Part shown: piece after piece, positions 17,270 to 26,902 of the stretch
Position numbering within the stretch: position 1 is the first letter of the stretch
How the letters are laid out: each line of letters opens with the position of its first letter
Assembly: GCA_004558025.1 (NCBI GenBank)
Contig: SFEG01000019.1
Span: 1-64,000 of the forward strand
Direction: 5' to 3'
Origin: Clostridiales bacterium
Lineage (GTDB): Bacteria; Bacillota; Clostridia; Oscillospirales; Oscillospiraceae
DNA length: 64,000 nucleotides
Notes under the pieces: model-generated
Databases searched by the model: none
The model's input: the letters and a program-made list of their open reading frames with translations, nothing else
What the model was told of the DNA's origin: nothing
Translations under genes and position numbers: made by a program

Positions 17270-17281
17270 GGTTTTCTCCTT

Positions 17282-19225
17282 TCAGCACAGGCGGAAGCCG
17301 GCGGGGATACTGTCGTCGAGCATCAGCAGATGCAGCTCCTCCTTGCCTTCGTGCTCATGCACGGCGGAGATAAGCATGCCGCAGGAGTCCTGACCCATCA
17401 TTTTGCGGTTGGGCAGGTTGAGGATGGCGACGACGGTCTTGCCGACGAGCTGCTCGGGCTCGTAGAATTCGTGGATGCCGGAGAGGATCTGGCGCGGGGT
17501 GCCCGTGCCGTCATCGAGCATGAACTTCAGAAGCTTCTTGCTCTTTTTCACCGCCTCGCAGGAGAGCACCTTGCACACGCGCATGTCGCACTTTGAGAAA
17601 TCCTCGATGCTGACATCAGGCTCTATGGGGTCAAACTGCGGCTTTGCCGGGGCGTTGAGCTTCTCAAGCTCGGCCAGCGCCTTTTCCATGTCAAGACGCG
17701 GGAAGAGCGTCTCGCCCTTGTGGACGGTCACGTTTGCAGGAAGAGTGCCGAACACGGCGGAGCTGTCCCAGCTTGCGCACTGTTCGTCCGCGCCGATCTG
17801 CGCGAAGGCCTTTTCGCAGCTTTCGGGAATGAAGGGCTTGAGCATGATGAGGCTTATGCGCAGGCACTCGAGCAGGTTATACAGAACGCTTGCGAGGCGA
17901 GCCTTTTTGCTCTCGTCCTTTGCCAGCTGCCAGGGAGCTGTCTCGTCGATGTACTTATTCGCGCGCTGGATGAGCTTGAAGACCTCCTCAAGCGCGAGGT
18001 GCAGCTGGAGCTTGTCCATCTGCTGCTCGTACTTTTCGCGGCTTGCTTTAGCAAGCTCGATGAGCTCGTTGTCGAGCTCGGCTGCTTCGCGCTCTTCGGG
18101 CAGAGTGCCGCCGAAGTATTTTTCGACCATCGCGGTCGTGCGCGATACGAGGTTGCCGAGGTCGTTTGCAAGGTCGGTGTTTATCGTGGAGATGAGAAGC
18201 TCGTTGGAGAAGTTGCCGTCCGAGCCGAAGGGGAAGGTGCGCAGCAGGAAGAACCGCAGCGCGTCCACGCCGAACATATCCGCAAGCTTGTACGGGTCGA
18301 CGACGTTGCCCTTAGACTTGCTCATCTTGCCGCCGTCGATGACCAGCCAGCCGTGACCGTAGACCTTCTTCGGCAGAGGCATTTCCATGCTCATGAGCAT
18401 GGCAGGCCAGATGATAGAATGGAAACGGACGATTTCCTTGCCGACGATGTGAACGTCTGCCGGCCAGTATTTATCGTAATCGTCGTACTTATCGTTCATA
18501 AAGCCCATCGCGGTGCAGTAGTTAAACAGCGCGTCGACCCAGACGTAGACGACGTGGCCGGGGTCAAAGTCGACGGGGATGCCCCAGGTGAAGCTCGTGC
18601 GCGAAACGCACAGATCCTCAAGACCCGGCTTTATGAAGTTGTTTATCATCTCGTTTACGCGGGAAGCCGGCTCGAGGAAGGTGCCGCTCTCCAAAAGCTC
18701 CTGAACGGGCTTTGCGTACTTGGAAAGGCGGAAGAAATATGCCTCCTCCTCGGCGTAGTGAACCTCGCGGCCGCAGTCGGGGCACTTGCCGTCCTTGAGC
18801 TGGCTTTCAGTCCAAAAGCTCTCGCAGGGCGTGCAGTACATGCCCTTATATGCGCCCTTGTAGATGTCGCCCTTGTCGTACATCTTCTTGAAGATGCGCT
18901 GAACGGCCTCGACATGATAGTCATCGGTCGTGCGGATAAAGCGGTCGTTGGATATATTCATGAGCTTCCACAGGTCGGTGATGCCGCCGGGGCCCTCGAC
19001 GATCTTATCGACAAACTCCTTGGGCGTAAGACCCGCGGCCTTTGCCTTTTCCTCGATCTTCTGGCCGTGCTCGTCGGTGCCGGTCAGGAACATGACGTCA
19101 TAGCCGCACATTCTCTTATAGCGTGCGATGGCGTCGGTGGCCACGGTGCAGTAGGTGTGGCCTATGTGCAGCTTATCCGAGGGGTAATAGATCGGTGTTG
19201 TGATATAAAACTTTCCCTTTTCCAT
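17282..19225 (-). CDS. metG: Methionyl-tRNA synthetase
   Basis: About 647 residues. Class I motif HIGH (LHIGHTY), KMSKS (GGKMSKSKGN), the zinc-knuckle pair CTPCES and CPDCGR, the anticodon-binding helical domain, and a C-terminal tRNA-binding OB domain (DFSKCDMRVCKVLSCEAVKKS). It attaches methionine to tRNA-Met. ATG at 19225 has GGAGA 8 bases upstream; the start five codons earlier is less supported. Third gene of a minus-strand operon hemW-vanW-metG-Nif11-like; 19 bases separate it from the vanW stop. Confidence 0.95.
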   Translation of the reverse strand: MEKGKFYITTPIYYPSDKLHIGHTYCTVATDAIARYKRMCGYDVMFLTGTDEHGQKIEEKAKAAGLTPKEFVDKIVEGPGGITDLWKLMNISNDRFIRTTDDYHVEAVQRIFKKMYDKGDIYKGAYKGMYCTPCESFWTESQLKDGKCPDCGREVHYAEEEAYFFRLSKYAKPVQELLESGTFLEPASRVNEMINNFIKPGLEDLCVSRTSFTWGIPVDFDPGHVVYVWVDALFNYCTAMGFMNDKYDDYDKYWPADVHIVGKEIVRFHSIIWPAMLMSMEMPLPKKVYGHGWLVIDGGKMSKSKGNVVDPYKLADMFGVDALRFFLLRTFPFGSDGNFSNELLISTINTDLANDLGNLVSRTTAMVEKYFGGTLPEEREAAELDNELIELAKASREKYEQQMDKLQLHLALEEVFKLIQRANKYIDETAPWQLAKDESKKARLASVLYNLLECLRISLIMLKPFIPESCEKAFAQIGADEQCASWDSSAVFGTLPANVTVHKGETLFPRLDMEKALAELEKLNAPAKPQFDPIEPDVSIEDFSKCDMRVCKVLSCEAVKKSKKLLKFMLDDGTGTPRQILSGIHEFYEPEQLVGKTVVAILNLPNRKMMGQDSCGMLISAVHEHEGKEELHLLMLDDSIPAGFRLC

Positions 19226-19244
19226 TGTATATCTCTCCATTCGT

Positions 19245-20873
19245 TTAAGGATCGGACGACGCAGCTTCCTCCGTCGGCGCGGGCGTCTCCGCAGGCTCCG
19301 GGGTGGGCGACGGGGTCGGCCACTTTATAGCTTCGGGGTGATAGCTGTAGTAGCTGTTTGCTTCCTTTGTACGGCTTATCAGCTCGCCGTCTTTATCGTA
19401 AACGCAGCGATAGGTAACGGCTCCCGTGCCGATCGCGACGCTCGGATATGTTGTATCATACACCGTCCACGCCGAATAGTCCATCTTAACATAGCTTCCG
19501 TCGACATCGGTGCCCCAAATTTCTACCGTGAGCTGCCGGTTTTTGCATTTTGTCACGATCTTTACCGGAAATTCACGGTTGTTTTTGAATTTAAACTCCG
19601 GGCCGCCCCAGCTTACCGTTGCGTCCATGCCCCAGGGGACATAGGACACGGCAAAGCCGTGCTCGCTTCGCGCGACGATCTCTAAATTTGCGTACAGCAC
19701 CGCGCAGTAGAGCGTCGAGGACGTCTGGCATACGCCGCCGCCTATCGACTGCACCACCTGTCCGCCGGAGTATGCCGAGGCGGACTTGAAGCCTGCCTCT
19801 GCGGTGCGCTTTCCGACGACGGTGTTATACGAGAAGGTTTCGCCCGGATTGAGTATATAGCCGTTTATTTTCTTCGCCGAGAGCTCGACGTTTGTGGCTC
19901 TGTTTGCGGTGCTGGAGCTGTAGCCCGTGGTCTGCGAGCCGAGCTTATCGGCAAAAAGCATTTTATCAAGCTGCTCGGCCGTATATTTCGGCTGCGTCAC
20001 CGTCAGCGGGATATTCACTGTTTCGCCGTTCTCGGCATTGTCCCAAAGCTTTTTTGCCTCATCGACGTCAAACTCGATGCCGACGCGGCTCTCGGTGGCC
20101 TTCTGCGTCTCGGGATCGTATTTTGCGTCGAGCACCTCGGCGCATATCTCCTCGTGCAGCTTGTCGAAATCGGGCTCGGCAGAGCTGTCGGAAGAAACGC
20201 CGTAGTTTACACCCACGCTTCCGTCGGCAAAGGCACGCACGATGATATCGCAGAGCTTATTTTCGTCGATATCCGCCGTATCAGCGCCCTTTATCAGCTT
20301 TAAGACCGCGTTCTCCTCATCGATCTCATAGCCCTTGCCCATACGCTCGTTGTAATCGGCGAGCGCCTTATCCACAGCCTTGCGCACGCCGTCTGCATTG
20401 GCGGCCTTCATTATAGCGCCCTGCGTAACAGAGCCCGTTATGCACTTAAAATAGCACATAAGGTCGCTTATGGGATTTCCCGAGTGGCCGTAGTCATAGG
20501 CTGCCTGCGCAGCCTCGGCACAGCTCATGTCCGTTCCCGCCTCAGCAGCGGTGACGGTGAATTTATAGTCGCCGGGGAGCGTCACCTCGACAGAGCCCGT
20601 GTCTGCCGTCCAGTGTTCGGCTTCGAGCTTTGCCGCGGCGTCGGAAACGCTCATACCTCCGATAACGACGCTGCCGAGCGTGAGGTTCGGATGTATCTTA
20701 TCCGAGCGCCCTGCGAGATAGCCGCCGCCGAACGCTGCCGCCGCAAGGACGACGCAGACGATGACGATTATCAGAACGGCCTTTTTCGCGCCGCCGGAGC
20801 TCTTGGCCTTTGCCTTTTTGGTGCTCTCGGTCTTAGTTGTCTTTTTCGGAGCTTCGTGCTTACCCTTTGCCAT
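19245..20873 (-). CDS. VanW family membrane-anchored wall protein
   Basis: 542 residues. A basic Lys/Ala/Thr-rich cytosolic tail (about residues 1-30), one membrane helix (31-53), a repeated peptidoglycan-binding-like domain (about 60-310), then the VanW domain with its signature YSGGQVVQSIGGGVCQTSST and SEHGFAVSYVPWGMDATVSW. A Pro/Thr/Glu-rich tail ends the protein (TPSPTPEPAETPAPTEEA). VanW proteins occur in vancomycin clusters and as housekeeping wall factors in Firmicutes; their reaction is unknown. The context (hemW, metG) is not a resistance cluster. Separated from hemW by 13 bases. Confidence 0.88.
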   Translation of the reverse strand: MAKGKHEAPKKTTKTESTKKAKAKSSGGAKKAVLIIVIVCVVLAAAAFGGGYLAGRSDKIHPNLTLGSVVIGGMSVSDAAAKLEAEHWTADTGSVEVTLPGDYKFTVTAAEAGTDMSCAEAAQAAYDYGHSGNPISDLMCYFKCITGSVTQGAIMKAANADGVRKAVDKALADYNERMGKGYEIDEENAVLKLIKGADTADIDENKLCDIIVRAFADGSVGVNYGVSSDSSAEPDFDKLHEEICAEVLDAKYDPETQKATESRVGIEFDVDEAKKLWDNAENGETVNIPLTVTQPKYTAEQLDKMLFADKLGSQTTGYSSSTANRATNVELSAKKINGYILNPGETFSYNTVVGKRTAEAGFKSASAYSGGQVVQSIGGGVCQTSSTLYCAVLYANLEIVARSEHGFAVSYVPWGMDATVSWGGPEFKFKNNREFPVKIVTKCKNRQLTVEIWGTDVDGSYVKMDYSAWTVYDTTYPSVAIGTGAVTYRCVYDKDGELISRTKEANSYYSYHPEAIKWPTPSPTPEPAETPAPTEEAASSDP

Positions 20874-20886
20874 GGCGGTACCCCTG

Positions 20887-22143
20887 TCAGTTCATTTTAT
20901 CCCGGTAAACGGAGGTGAAGCGCTCATACTCGCCCTGTGGAAGCTCCTGCTTCTTTTCCTGCCGGATAGCGTCGCGCATCCAGGGGTTATTCTCCACCTT
21001 TGCGCCCGTCTGCGCCTCCAGAACGGCGTTTATGAGAATGTTTGAGATGAGAAAGCCCGCCGGGGTCAGATGCCGGCGCTCGCCGTCTCTCTCCGCCCAG
21101 CCCTTTCTTTCAAACAGCTCGAAGGTCTCCTCGATGGGGGCCCAGTCGCTGCGGTATATTCTATGGTATTCCTTTTCGGATATGCCGTGCACGGTTCTCA
21201 TGCCGAGCATGAGATACTCCGTCGCCTTCTGAATGGGCACGATCTTCTCGTACTCGTCGATTATCATGCTGTCGCCCACGACGGCGGAAACATACCTGTC
21301 AAGATCGCGCACATAGCTGTACCTCACGCCGCCGACGCACGAGTGTGCGCCCGGGCCGAAGCCCATATAGTCGCCCAGCTGCCAGTATTTCAGATTGTGC
21401 CGCGATTCATAGCCGGGGATGGCGAAATTCGATATCTCGTACTGCTCAAGGCCGTAGTGCTTGAGGGTATCAACCGTGTACAGGTACATATCGGCCTGCT
21501 CATCCTCGTCGGGGATCAGCGGCGAGCCGAGGTAGCTGCGGTACATGGGCGTGCCCTCCTCGAGCTTGAGGCCGTAGCAGGAAAGATGCTCCGGGTGCAG
21601 CTCAAGCGCACGCGATAGCGTCTCGGCCCAGTCGCCGCGCGTCTGACTCGGCAGACCGTAGATGAGGTCGAGGCTCACGTTTTCAAAGCCTGCCTCTCGA
21701 GCGGTATCGACCGCTATCTCCGCCTGGCGGAAATTGTGCCGCCTGCCGATGATCTTCAGAATGTCGTTATTGGCCGACTGCACGCCTATAGAGAGCCTGT
21801 TGACCCCCTCCGAGCGCAGAAGCTTCAATTCGTCAAGCTTCGTCGTGTCGGGGTTTACCTCAACGGTGATCTCCGAATCAAGGCGCACGTTGCCCATGCG
21901 CTTTAATTCGTCAAGGATCTCAACGATGCGCTTTGCGCCGTAGCAGCTTGGCGTTCCGCCGCCGATGTAGATGCTGTCGATCTCGTAGCTGCTCATCGCC
22001 TCGGACGACTCGCTTATGTGCGACAAAAGCGCCGACTGATAGTCGGGCATGCGCTGCTTGCCGCCGGCGATCGAGTAGAAATCGCAGTAGCCGCATTTTG
22101 ACACGCAGAACGGTATATGAATGTAAACTCCTAATTTGTCCAT
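20887..22143 (-). CDS. hemW: Radical SAM heme chaperone HemW (coproporphyrinogen oxidase-like)
   Basis: 418 residues. The radical-SAM cluster motif is PFCVSKCGYCDFYS near the N-terminus, with SAM-binding IYIGGGTPS and VEVNPDTT and the HemN-type C-terminal domain (KATEYLMLGMRTVHGISEKEYH). HemW proteins have the HemW-type CxxxCxxC motif and bind heme rather than oxidising coproporphyrinogen. The start codon lies 8 bases from the edge of repeat locus 9 and has no clear ribosome site; AAAGC precedes it. It begins the operon hemW-vanW-metG. Confidence 0.9.
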   Translation of the reverse strand: MDKLGVYIHIPFCVSKCGYCDFYSIAGGKQRMPDYQSALLSHISESSEAMSSYEIDSIYIGGGTPSCYGAKRIVEILDELKRMGNVRLDSEITVEVNPDTTKLDELKLLRSEGVNRLSIGVQSANNDILKIIGRRHNFRQAEIAVDTAREAGFENVSLDLIYGLPSQTRGDWAETLSRALELHPEHLSCYGLKLEEGTPMYRSYLGSPLIPDEDEQADMYLYTVDTLKHYGLEQYEISNFAIPGYESRHNLKYWQLGDYMGFGPGAHSCVGGVRYSYVRDLDRYVSAVVGDSMIIDEYEKIVPIQKATEYLMLGMRTVHGISEKEYHRIYRSDWAPIEETFELFERKGWAERDGERRHLTPAGFLISNILINAVLEAQTGAKVENNPWMRDAIRQEKKQELPQGEYERFTSVYRDKMN

Positions 22144-22290
22144 GCTTTCAGAGGCGAATTAACGCCGTTCCCATAAATTTGCTGTGCCACTCCGTGGCAA
22201 GTGAATAGCAGATAGCCGCAGGCTGTGCCTGCACTGCCGGGCACCGAAATCACCGTATCGGTGACTGCGCTAAATCGCAATTAAAAAAGA
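22144..22290. repeat. Dispersed repeat locus 9
   Basis: Left edge GCTTTCAGAGGCGAATTAAC at 22144 is 8 bases upstream of hemW. Right edge CCGTATCGGTGACTGCGCTA, then ATCGCAATTAAAAAAGA at 22290, carries the htpG stop codon. The core has a hairpin GCCACTCCGTGGC and AGCAGATAGCCGCAGG. The element thus joins two co-directional genes. Confidence 0.75.
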
Positions 22291-24203
22291 CTGCAGACGA
22301 GGTCGGCGTAGGCGGTGGGGTCTTCGATCTCGACACCGGCGATGAGCTCGGACTGTGCGTAGAGTATCTTGGAAAGGGTCGCTGCCTTGTCCTTATCTCC
22401 GTCGTCGTAGGCTTTCTTTATCGCAAGGCAGGCCGGATGCTCGGCGTTGAGCTCGAGCACGCGGTCGGCGCGCAGCTTGCGCATCTCCTCGCTCGGGACG
22501 TTGCGGAAGTATTTTTCCATCTCCAGCGTAAAGCCGCCGGTCGAGGTCAGGCAGCAGGCCGAGGAAACGAGCTTGCTCGAAAGCGTTACCTGCTTGAGCT
22601 TCTCGTCGCCGATGCTGTCGCGTATGAAGTCGAGCACTTCCTTGTTCTCGACGACCTTTTCCTCCGCAGCCTTCTTCTCCTCCTCGGTCTGGAAGCCGAG
22701 ATCCTCGGTCAGGACGTTTACAAAGCCCTTGCCCTCGTAGTTGCGAAGCTGCATGAGCACGGTCTCGTCGATGGGGTGGTCGAGATAGAGTATCTCATAG
22801 CCGCGCGAGCGGACCTCCTCGCACTGCGGCAGCGCCATTGCGTGCTTTACGGTGTCGGCCGAGGCGTAGTAAATTGCCTTCTGGCTCTCGGGCATTGTGT
22901 CGACGTACTCTTTGAGCGAGCGCATGGACTCCTCGGAGGTATAGAATATGAGCAGATCCTTGAGGAAATCGGTGTAGCGGCCGTACTCGTCGCAGACGCC
23001 GCACTTGATGTGGATGCCGAAGTTTTTCCAGAACGTTTCATACTTCGGGCGATCGTCGCGCATCATTTTTTCGAGCTCGGCCTTAATCTTCTTTTCGAGG
23101 TTCTGGCCGATGACCTTGAGCTGGCGGTTGTGCTGAAGTATCTCGCGCGAGATGTTCAGGCTCAGGTCGGGCGAATCGACAACGCCGCGCGCGAACTCAA
23201 AATAGTCGTGCAGCAGCTTGTCGCAGTCTTCCATGATGAGCACGCCGTTGCAGTAGAGCTTAACGCCCTTCTTCGTCGCGCCGGATATGGCGTTGTCGAT
23301 ATCCTTGCCGGGGATGAAAAGCATCGCTTTGTAGGACACGACGCCCTCGGCGTTTATTCTCAGTACCGCCGCGGGATCGGTCTGATCGCGGTTTGTCTCC
23401 TTATACCACTCGACGCACTCCTCGTCGGTGACCTCGGTCTTGGCGCGCTGCCAGATGGGTACCATGGAGTTTACCGTCTCGGGAGACGTGACATTGACGG
23501 TGTGCATGATGGGCTTGCCGTCGGCATCCTCCTCGCCGGTGGGCTGCTGCTCCTGACGGGTGATGTCCATGACGATGGGCCAGCGGACATAGTCGGAGTA
23601 TTTCTTGACCAGTGCTTTGAGCTTCCATATCTCGAGGAACGAGCCGTAGATCTCCTCCTCGGTGTCCTCCTTTATGTGCATAATGACGTCCGTGCCGGGC
23701 TTATATTTGTCGCACTCGGTGACGGTGTAGCCGTCCGCGCCGGTGCTCTCCCACTTGACGCCCTTTTCTTCGCCGTATTTCTTCGTGATAACGGTGACCT
23801 TGTCGGACACCATGAAGGCCGAATAAAAGCCCACGCCGAACTGGCCGATGATGGATATATCGTCTTTTTCCGCCTCTTCGGCGCTCATGTCGTTTTTGAA
23901 TTTGAACGATCCGCTCTTTGCGATGACGCCGAGGTTCTTCTCGGCCTCCTCCTGGCTCATGCCGATGCCGTTGTCGGACACGGTGATGGTGCGCGCGTCC
24001 TTGTCGACGGTGATGCGGATGCGGTAGTCGGCTCTGTCAAGGCCGACCTTGTCGTCCGTCAGCGAGATGTAGCACAGCTTGTCTATCGCGTCGGATGCGT
24101 TGGAGATGATCTCTCTGAGGAATATCTCCTTGTTGGTGTAGATCGAGTTGATCATGAGGTCAAGCAGGCGCTTGCTCTCTGCTTTGAATTGTTTCTTAGC
24201 CAT
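22281..24203 (-). CDS. htpG: Hsp90-family chaperone HtpG
   Basis: About 640 residues with N-terminal ATP-binding motifs (REIISNASDAIDKL, DNGIGM, GQFGVGFYSAFMVSDKV), a middle domain (YCNGVLIMEDCDKLLHDYFEFARGVVDSPDL region) and a C-terminal dimerisation domain (SAYADLVCSLF end). It is a dimeric ATP-dependent chaperone. ATG at 24203 is chosen for GGAGG 8 bases upstream. The TAA stop comes from the TTTTTTAATTGCG edge of locus 9. No CIRCE operator or heat-shock promoter was recognised upstream. Confidence 0.95.
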   Translation of the reverse strand: MAKKQFKAESKRLLDLMINSIYTNKEIFLREIISNASDAIDKLCYISLTDDKVGLDRADYRIRITVDKDARTITVSDNGIGMSQEEAEKNLGVIAKSGSFKFKNDMSAEEAEKDDISIIGQFGVGFYSAFMVSDKVTVITKKYGEEKGVKWESTGADGYTVTECDKYKPGTDVIMHIKEDTEEEIYGSFLEIWKLKALVKKYSDYVRWPIVMDITRQEQQPTGEEDADGKPIMHTVNVTSPETVNSMVPIWQRAKTEVTDEECVEWYKETNRDQTDPAAVLRINAEGVVSYKAMLFIPGKDIDNAISGATKKGVKLYCNGVLIMEDCDKLLHDYFEFARGVVDSPDLSLNISREILQHNRQLKVIGQNLEKKIKAELEKMMRDDRPKYETFWKNFGIHIKCGVCDEYGRYTDFLKDLLIFYTSEESMRSLKEYVDTMPESQKAIYYASADTVKHAMALPQCEEVRSRGYEILYLDHPIDETVLMQLRNYEGKGFVNVLTEDLGFQTEEEKKAAEEKVVENKEVLDFIRDSIGDEKLKQVTLSSKLVSSACCLTSTGGFTLEMEKYFRNVPSEEMRKLRADRVLELNAEHPACLAIKKAYDDGDKDKAATLSKILYAQSELIAGVEIEDPTAYADLVCSLF

Positions 24204-24292
24204 GTTCAAAACCTCCGTTTACCTTACGGCTGCCCTTGCTCGGCAAGGGAAAATTATAATAGTTTATTATACCACAATAATAACATATTTCA

Positions 24293-24482
24293 ACCTTTTT
24301 AGAGGCGCATTGAGGCTGTCCCGATACATATATTACGGGCGCCCGGTGTCGCACCTGCCGGCAAAACCGTAAAGCTTCCGCTTCCCTTAGGTGCAGAGCG
24401 GATTTTGCGGCAGCCCGGTGCCGCGCCTTCGGGTCGGGCTGACGTAAAATATGTTTTTTAACAGCGCCGGGGCGCTATTAAA
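24293..24482. repeat. Dispersed repeat locus 10
   Basis: Left edge CCTTTTTAGAGGCGCATTGA, then GGCGCCCGGTGTCGCACCTG. Right part CGCCTTCGGGTCGGGCTGAC, then GGGGCGCTATTAAATG. It fills most of the 333-base gap between htpG and rpmB, with no gene. Confidence 0.75.
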
Positions 24483-24487
24483 TGAAC

Positions 24488-24518
24488 GAAAAAAGCTCGC
24501 CGTAATGGCGAGCTTGTT
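24488..24518 (-). terminator. Terminator of rpmB
   Basis: On the minus strand, AAGCTCGCC pairs with GGCGAGCTT, followed by TTTTCG. Confidence 0.82.
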
Positions 24519-24536
24519 TCGGGTAATATCAGGTTA

Positions 24537-24725
24537 TTACACAGCGCGGGTGACCTTGCCGCTGCGCAGGCAGCGAGTGCATGCGTAAACGTGCTTGGGA
24601 CTTCCGTCCACGATCGCCTTGACGCGCTTCACATTGGGCTTCCAAGTACGGTTGGAACGCCTGTGGGAGTGAGACACCTGAATGCCAAAGGCAACGCCCT
24701 TGTCGCAAAACTGACATTTTGCCAT
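24537..24725 (-). CDS. rpmB: 50S ribosomal protein L28
   Basis: 62 residues from ATG at 24725; four upstream codons are excluded because MAKCQFCDKG is the usual start and GGAGG lies at the right distance. The sequence has GIQVSHSHRRSNRTWKPNV and the zinc-binding pairs CQFC and CTRC, so this is the zinc-containing (C+) form. It is a single-gene unit with its own terminator, as is common for rpmB in Firmicutes. Confidence 0.95.
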   Translation of the reverse strand: MAKCQFCDKGVAFGIQVSHSHRRSNRTWKPNVKRVKAIVDGSPKHVYACTRCLRSGKVTRAV

Positions 24726-24901
24726 AAGTTGAAGCACCTCCTTGCTTGTGTTTAGCCGTGTGCATTTGCAGACAGCTCATTAATAATAACAGAAGGAGCC
24801 TGCAATTGCAAGAAAAATTTTCGGATTATTAAAAATCGTTGCAAATTAATGCATTAGAGGTTAATATTAAATATAGAAATAATATTGTAAGGAGCACCGC
24901 A

Positions 24902-25840
24902 ATGGCGAGTAAATATTCTGTCCCGCTGCGCACCATAGCCGAGGAGCACGGCCTTGAGCCGCTGCACACCTCGGTCGACTACGCCACGCGCCTTTTAACG
25001 GTCGCGGACGTGAACCGTCCGGCGCTTCAGCTTGCCGGATTTTATAACTACTTCGATCCCAAAAGACTTCAGATACTCGGCAGGGTCGAGAGCACATATC
25101 TTGAGCTCAAGACAGAGGCCGAGCGCCGCAGCTGCTTTGAGGAGCTCATGCGCTACGATATATCGGCTCTGGTGATATGCCACGGCGCGTCTGCCTTCCC
25201 CGAATGCCTTGAGATGGCCGAAAAATACGACCGCAATGTGTTCGTAACGCCCGAGGACACCTCCGATTTCCTGGCCGACGTCATAAGCTCGCTGCACACG
25301 CATCTTGCTCCGCGCACGACGATGCACGGCGTGCTCGTCGAGGTGCACGGCGAGGGTGTGCTGCTCACGGGCGACTCAGGCATCGGCAAGAGCGAAACGG
25401 CGCTTGAGCTCATAAAGCGCGGACACAAGCTCATCGCCGACGACGCTGTCGATATCCGCCGCATAGGGCGCAATAGACTCGTCGGAACAGCGCCGGAGCT
25501 CATACGCTATTACATGGAGCTGCGCGGCATCGGCGTTGTGGACGTGCGTCATCTGTACGGCGTGGGCGCAGTAAAGCCCGAGGGCGATATAGACCTTGTG
25601 GTGAACCTTGAAGCATGGGACGATCAGAAGGCCTACGACCGCCTCGGCCTCATAAGCGAAACGCAGGATATCCTCGGCGTGACGGTGCCGAGCGTGACGA
25701 TCCCCGTGCGTCCGGGCAGGAATCTGGCTGTCATACTTGAGCTTGCCTCGATGAATAACCGTCAGAAGAAAATGGGCTATAACGCCGCCGAGACGCTCGC
25801 GTCGAACGTAGATCACGCCGTTGACAGCGGCATAGTATAA
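24902..25840 (+). CDS. hprK: HPr kinase/phosphorylase
   Basis: 312 residues from ATG 24902 (AAGGAG 8 bases upstream; the upstream extension is dropped). The P-loop LTGDSGIGKSE and the following LIKRGHKLIADDAVDI identify the catalytic domain, with ISETQDILGV and the C-terminal SMNNRQKKMGYNAA. The N-terminal domain covers about residues 1-130. It phosphorylates HPr at Ser46 for carbon-catabolite control in Firmicutes, and removes the phosphate when energy is low. First gene of the operon hprK-murB-rapZ-whiA-lipoprotein-dnaE; 9 bases precede murB. Confidence 0.95.
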   Translation: MASKYSVPLRTIAEEHGLEPLHTSVDYATRLLTVADVNRPALQLAGFYNYFDPKRLQILGRVESTYLELKTEAERRSCFEELMRYDISALVICHGASAFPECLEMAEKYDRNVFVTPEDTSDFLADVISSLHTHLAPRTTMHGVLVEVHGEGVLLTGDSGIGKSETALELIKRGHKLIADDAVDIRRIGRNRLVGTAPELIRYYMELRGIGVVDVRHLYGVGAVKPEGDIDLVVNLEAWDDQKAYDRLGLISETQDILGVTVPSVTIPVRPGRNLAVILELASMNNRQKKMGYNAAETLASNVDHAVDSGIV

Positions 25841-25849
25841 GGAGAAGTA

Positions 25850-26890
25850 ATGGAAGGTCTTGAAAAAGCTTTAGAACAGATAAAAGAGAACATGCCCAAG
25901 CTCGATCTGAGAGAGAACGAGTCCATGCGCGAGCACTGCTCGTTCAGGGTCGGAGGAACGGTGCGCGCGTTCGCCGTGCCGCGGGATCTCTTCGAGATGT
26001 CAAAGGTCATGTTCTATCTGCATATGAACGGTGTTTCGCCGCTGACCCTCGGCAAGTGCACAAACGTCATCATCCCCGAGGAGGGGCTTGATATCTGCGT
26101 TATCAGCACCGAGAATCTGCGCAAGCTGCGCATGGGCGAAACGGAAAATACGATATACGCCGAGGCCGGCGTATCGCTTGCAAAGCTTGCGCAGTTTGCA
26201 CGCGATAACGGTCTTTCGGGGCTGGAGTTTGCAAGCGGCATCCCCGGCTCGGTGGGCGGCGGCGTTCTGATGAACGCGGGCGCTTACGGCGGCGAGATGA
26301 AGGACGTTATCGAGTCTGTCGTCGTGTATTACATCCCGACACAGACGCTGACCGAGGTCGCGGCAGCCGACTGCGGCTTTGAGTACCGCCGCAGCGGCTT
26401 TGAGCGCGTCAACTGTGCCATTATGGGCGCCGTGTTCAAGCTTACGCCCGACGATCCCGAGGCCATCGGCGCGAGGATGAAGGAAATGAACGAAAAGCGC
26501 ACATCGAGCCAGCCGCTCGACATGCCCTCGGCCGGAAGCGCGTTCAAGCGCCCCGTGGGCGGCTATGCCGCGGCGCTTATCGACCAGTGCGGACTCAAGG
26601 GCTACACCGTGGGCGGCGCGCAGATAAGCACGAAGCACGCGGGCTTTGCCGTGAACACCGGCAGCGCGACCTATGACGATGTTGTCGCGCTTTTAGACCA
26701 CGTCCGCCGAGAGGTCTACGACAAGACGCAGATAACCCTTGAACCGGAGATACGCATCTACCCCAAGGGCATGCTGCTTGTAGACAACTGGCGCGAGAAA
26801 AAGCAGTCGATAATCGACGAGATGCTCGAGCAGGCAAAGCAGAAGGCGGCGGAGGCCTCGGCAGAGCAGACCCCTGTCGATCCGAGCTGA
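25850..26890 (+). CDS. murB: UDP-N-acetylenolpyruvoylglucosamine reductase
   Basis: 346 residues; type II MurB. FAD-binding motifs FRVGGTV and ASGIPGSVGGGVLMNAGAYGG, substrate motif PSAGSAFKRPVGGYAAALIDQCG, and the C-terminal Glu in LEPEIRIYPKG. It makes UDP-N-acetylmuramic acid with NADPH for peptidoglycan. A roughly 35-residue helical C-terminal tail (EKKQSIIDEMLEQAKQ) is longer than the family minimum. It is placed 9 bases after hprK and 12 before rapZ. Confidence 0.95.
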   Translation: MEGLEKALEQIKENMPKLDLRENESMREHCSFRVGGTVRAFAVPRDLFEMSKVMFYLHMNGVSPLTLGKCTNVIIPEEGLDICVISTENLRKLRMGETENTIYAEAGVSLAKLAQFARDNGLSGLEFASGIPGSVGGGVLMNAGAYGGEMKDVIESVVVYYIPTQTLTEVAAADCGFEYRRSGFERVNCAIMGAVFKLTPDDPEAIGARMKEMNEKRTSSQPLDMPSAGSAFKRPVGGYAAALIDQCGLKGYTVGGAQISTKHAGFAVNTGSATYDDVVALLDHVRREVYDKTQITLEPEIRIYPKGMLLVDNWREKKQSIIDEMLEQAKQKAAEASAEQTPVDPS

Positions 26891-26902
26891 CGGAGAAAGC
26901 GT

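Noticed and set aside
19245..20873. Vancomycin resistance cluster from the VanW domain
   Set aside because: No vanA/B ligase, vanH, vanX or vanRS. VanW proteins are widespread in Clostridia outside resistance clusters.
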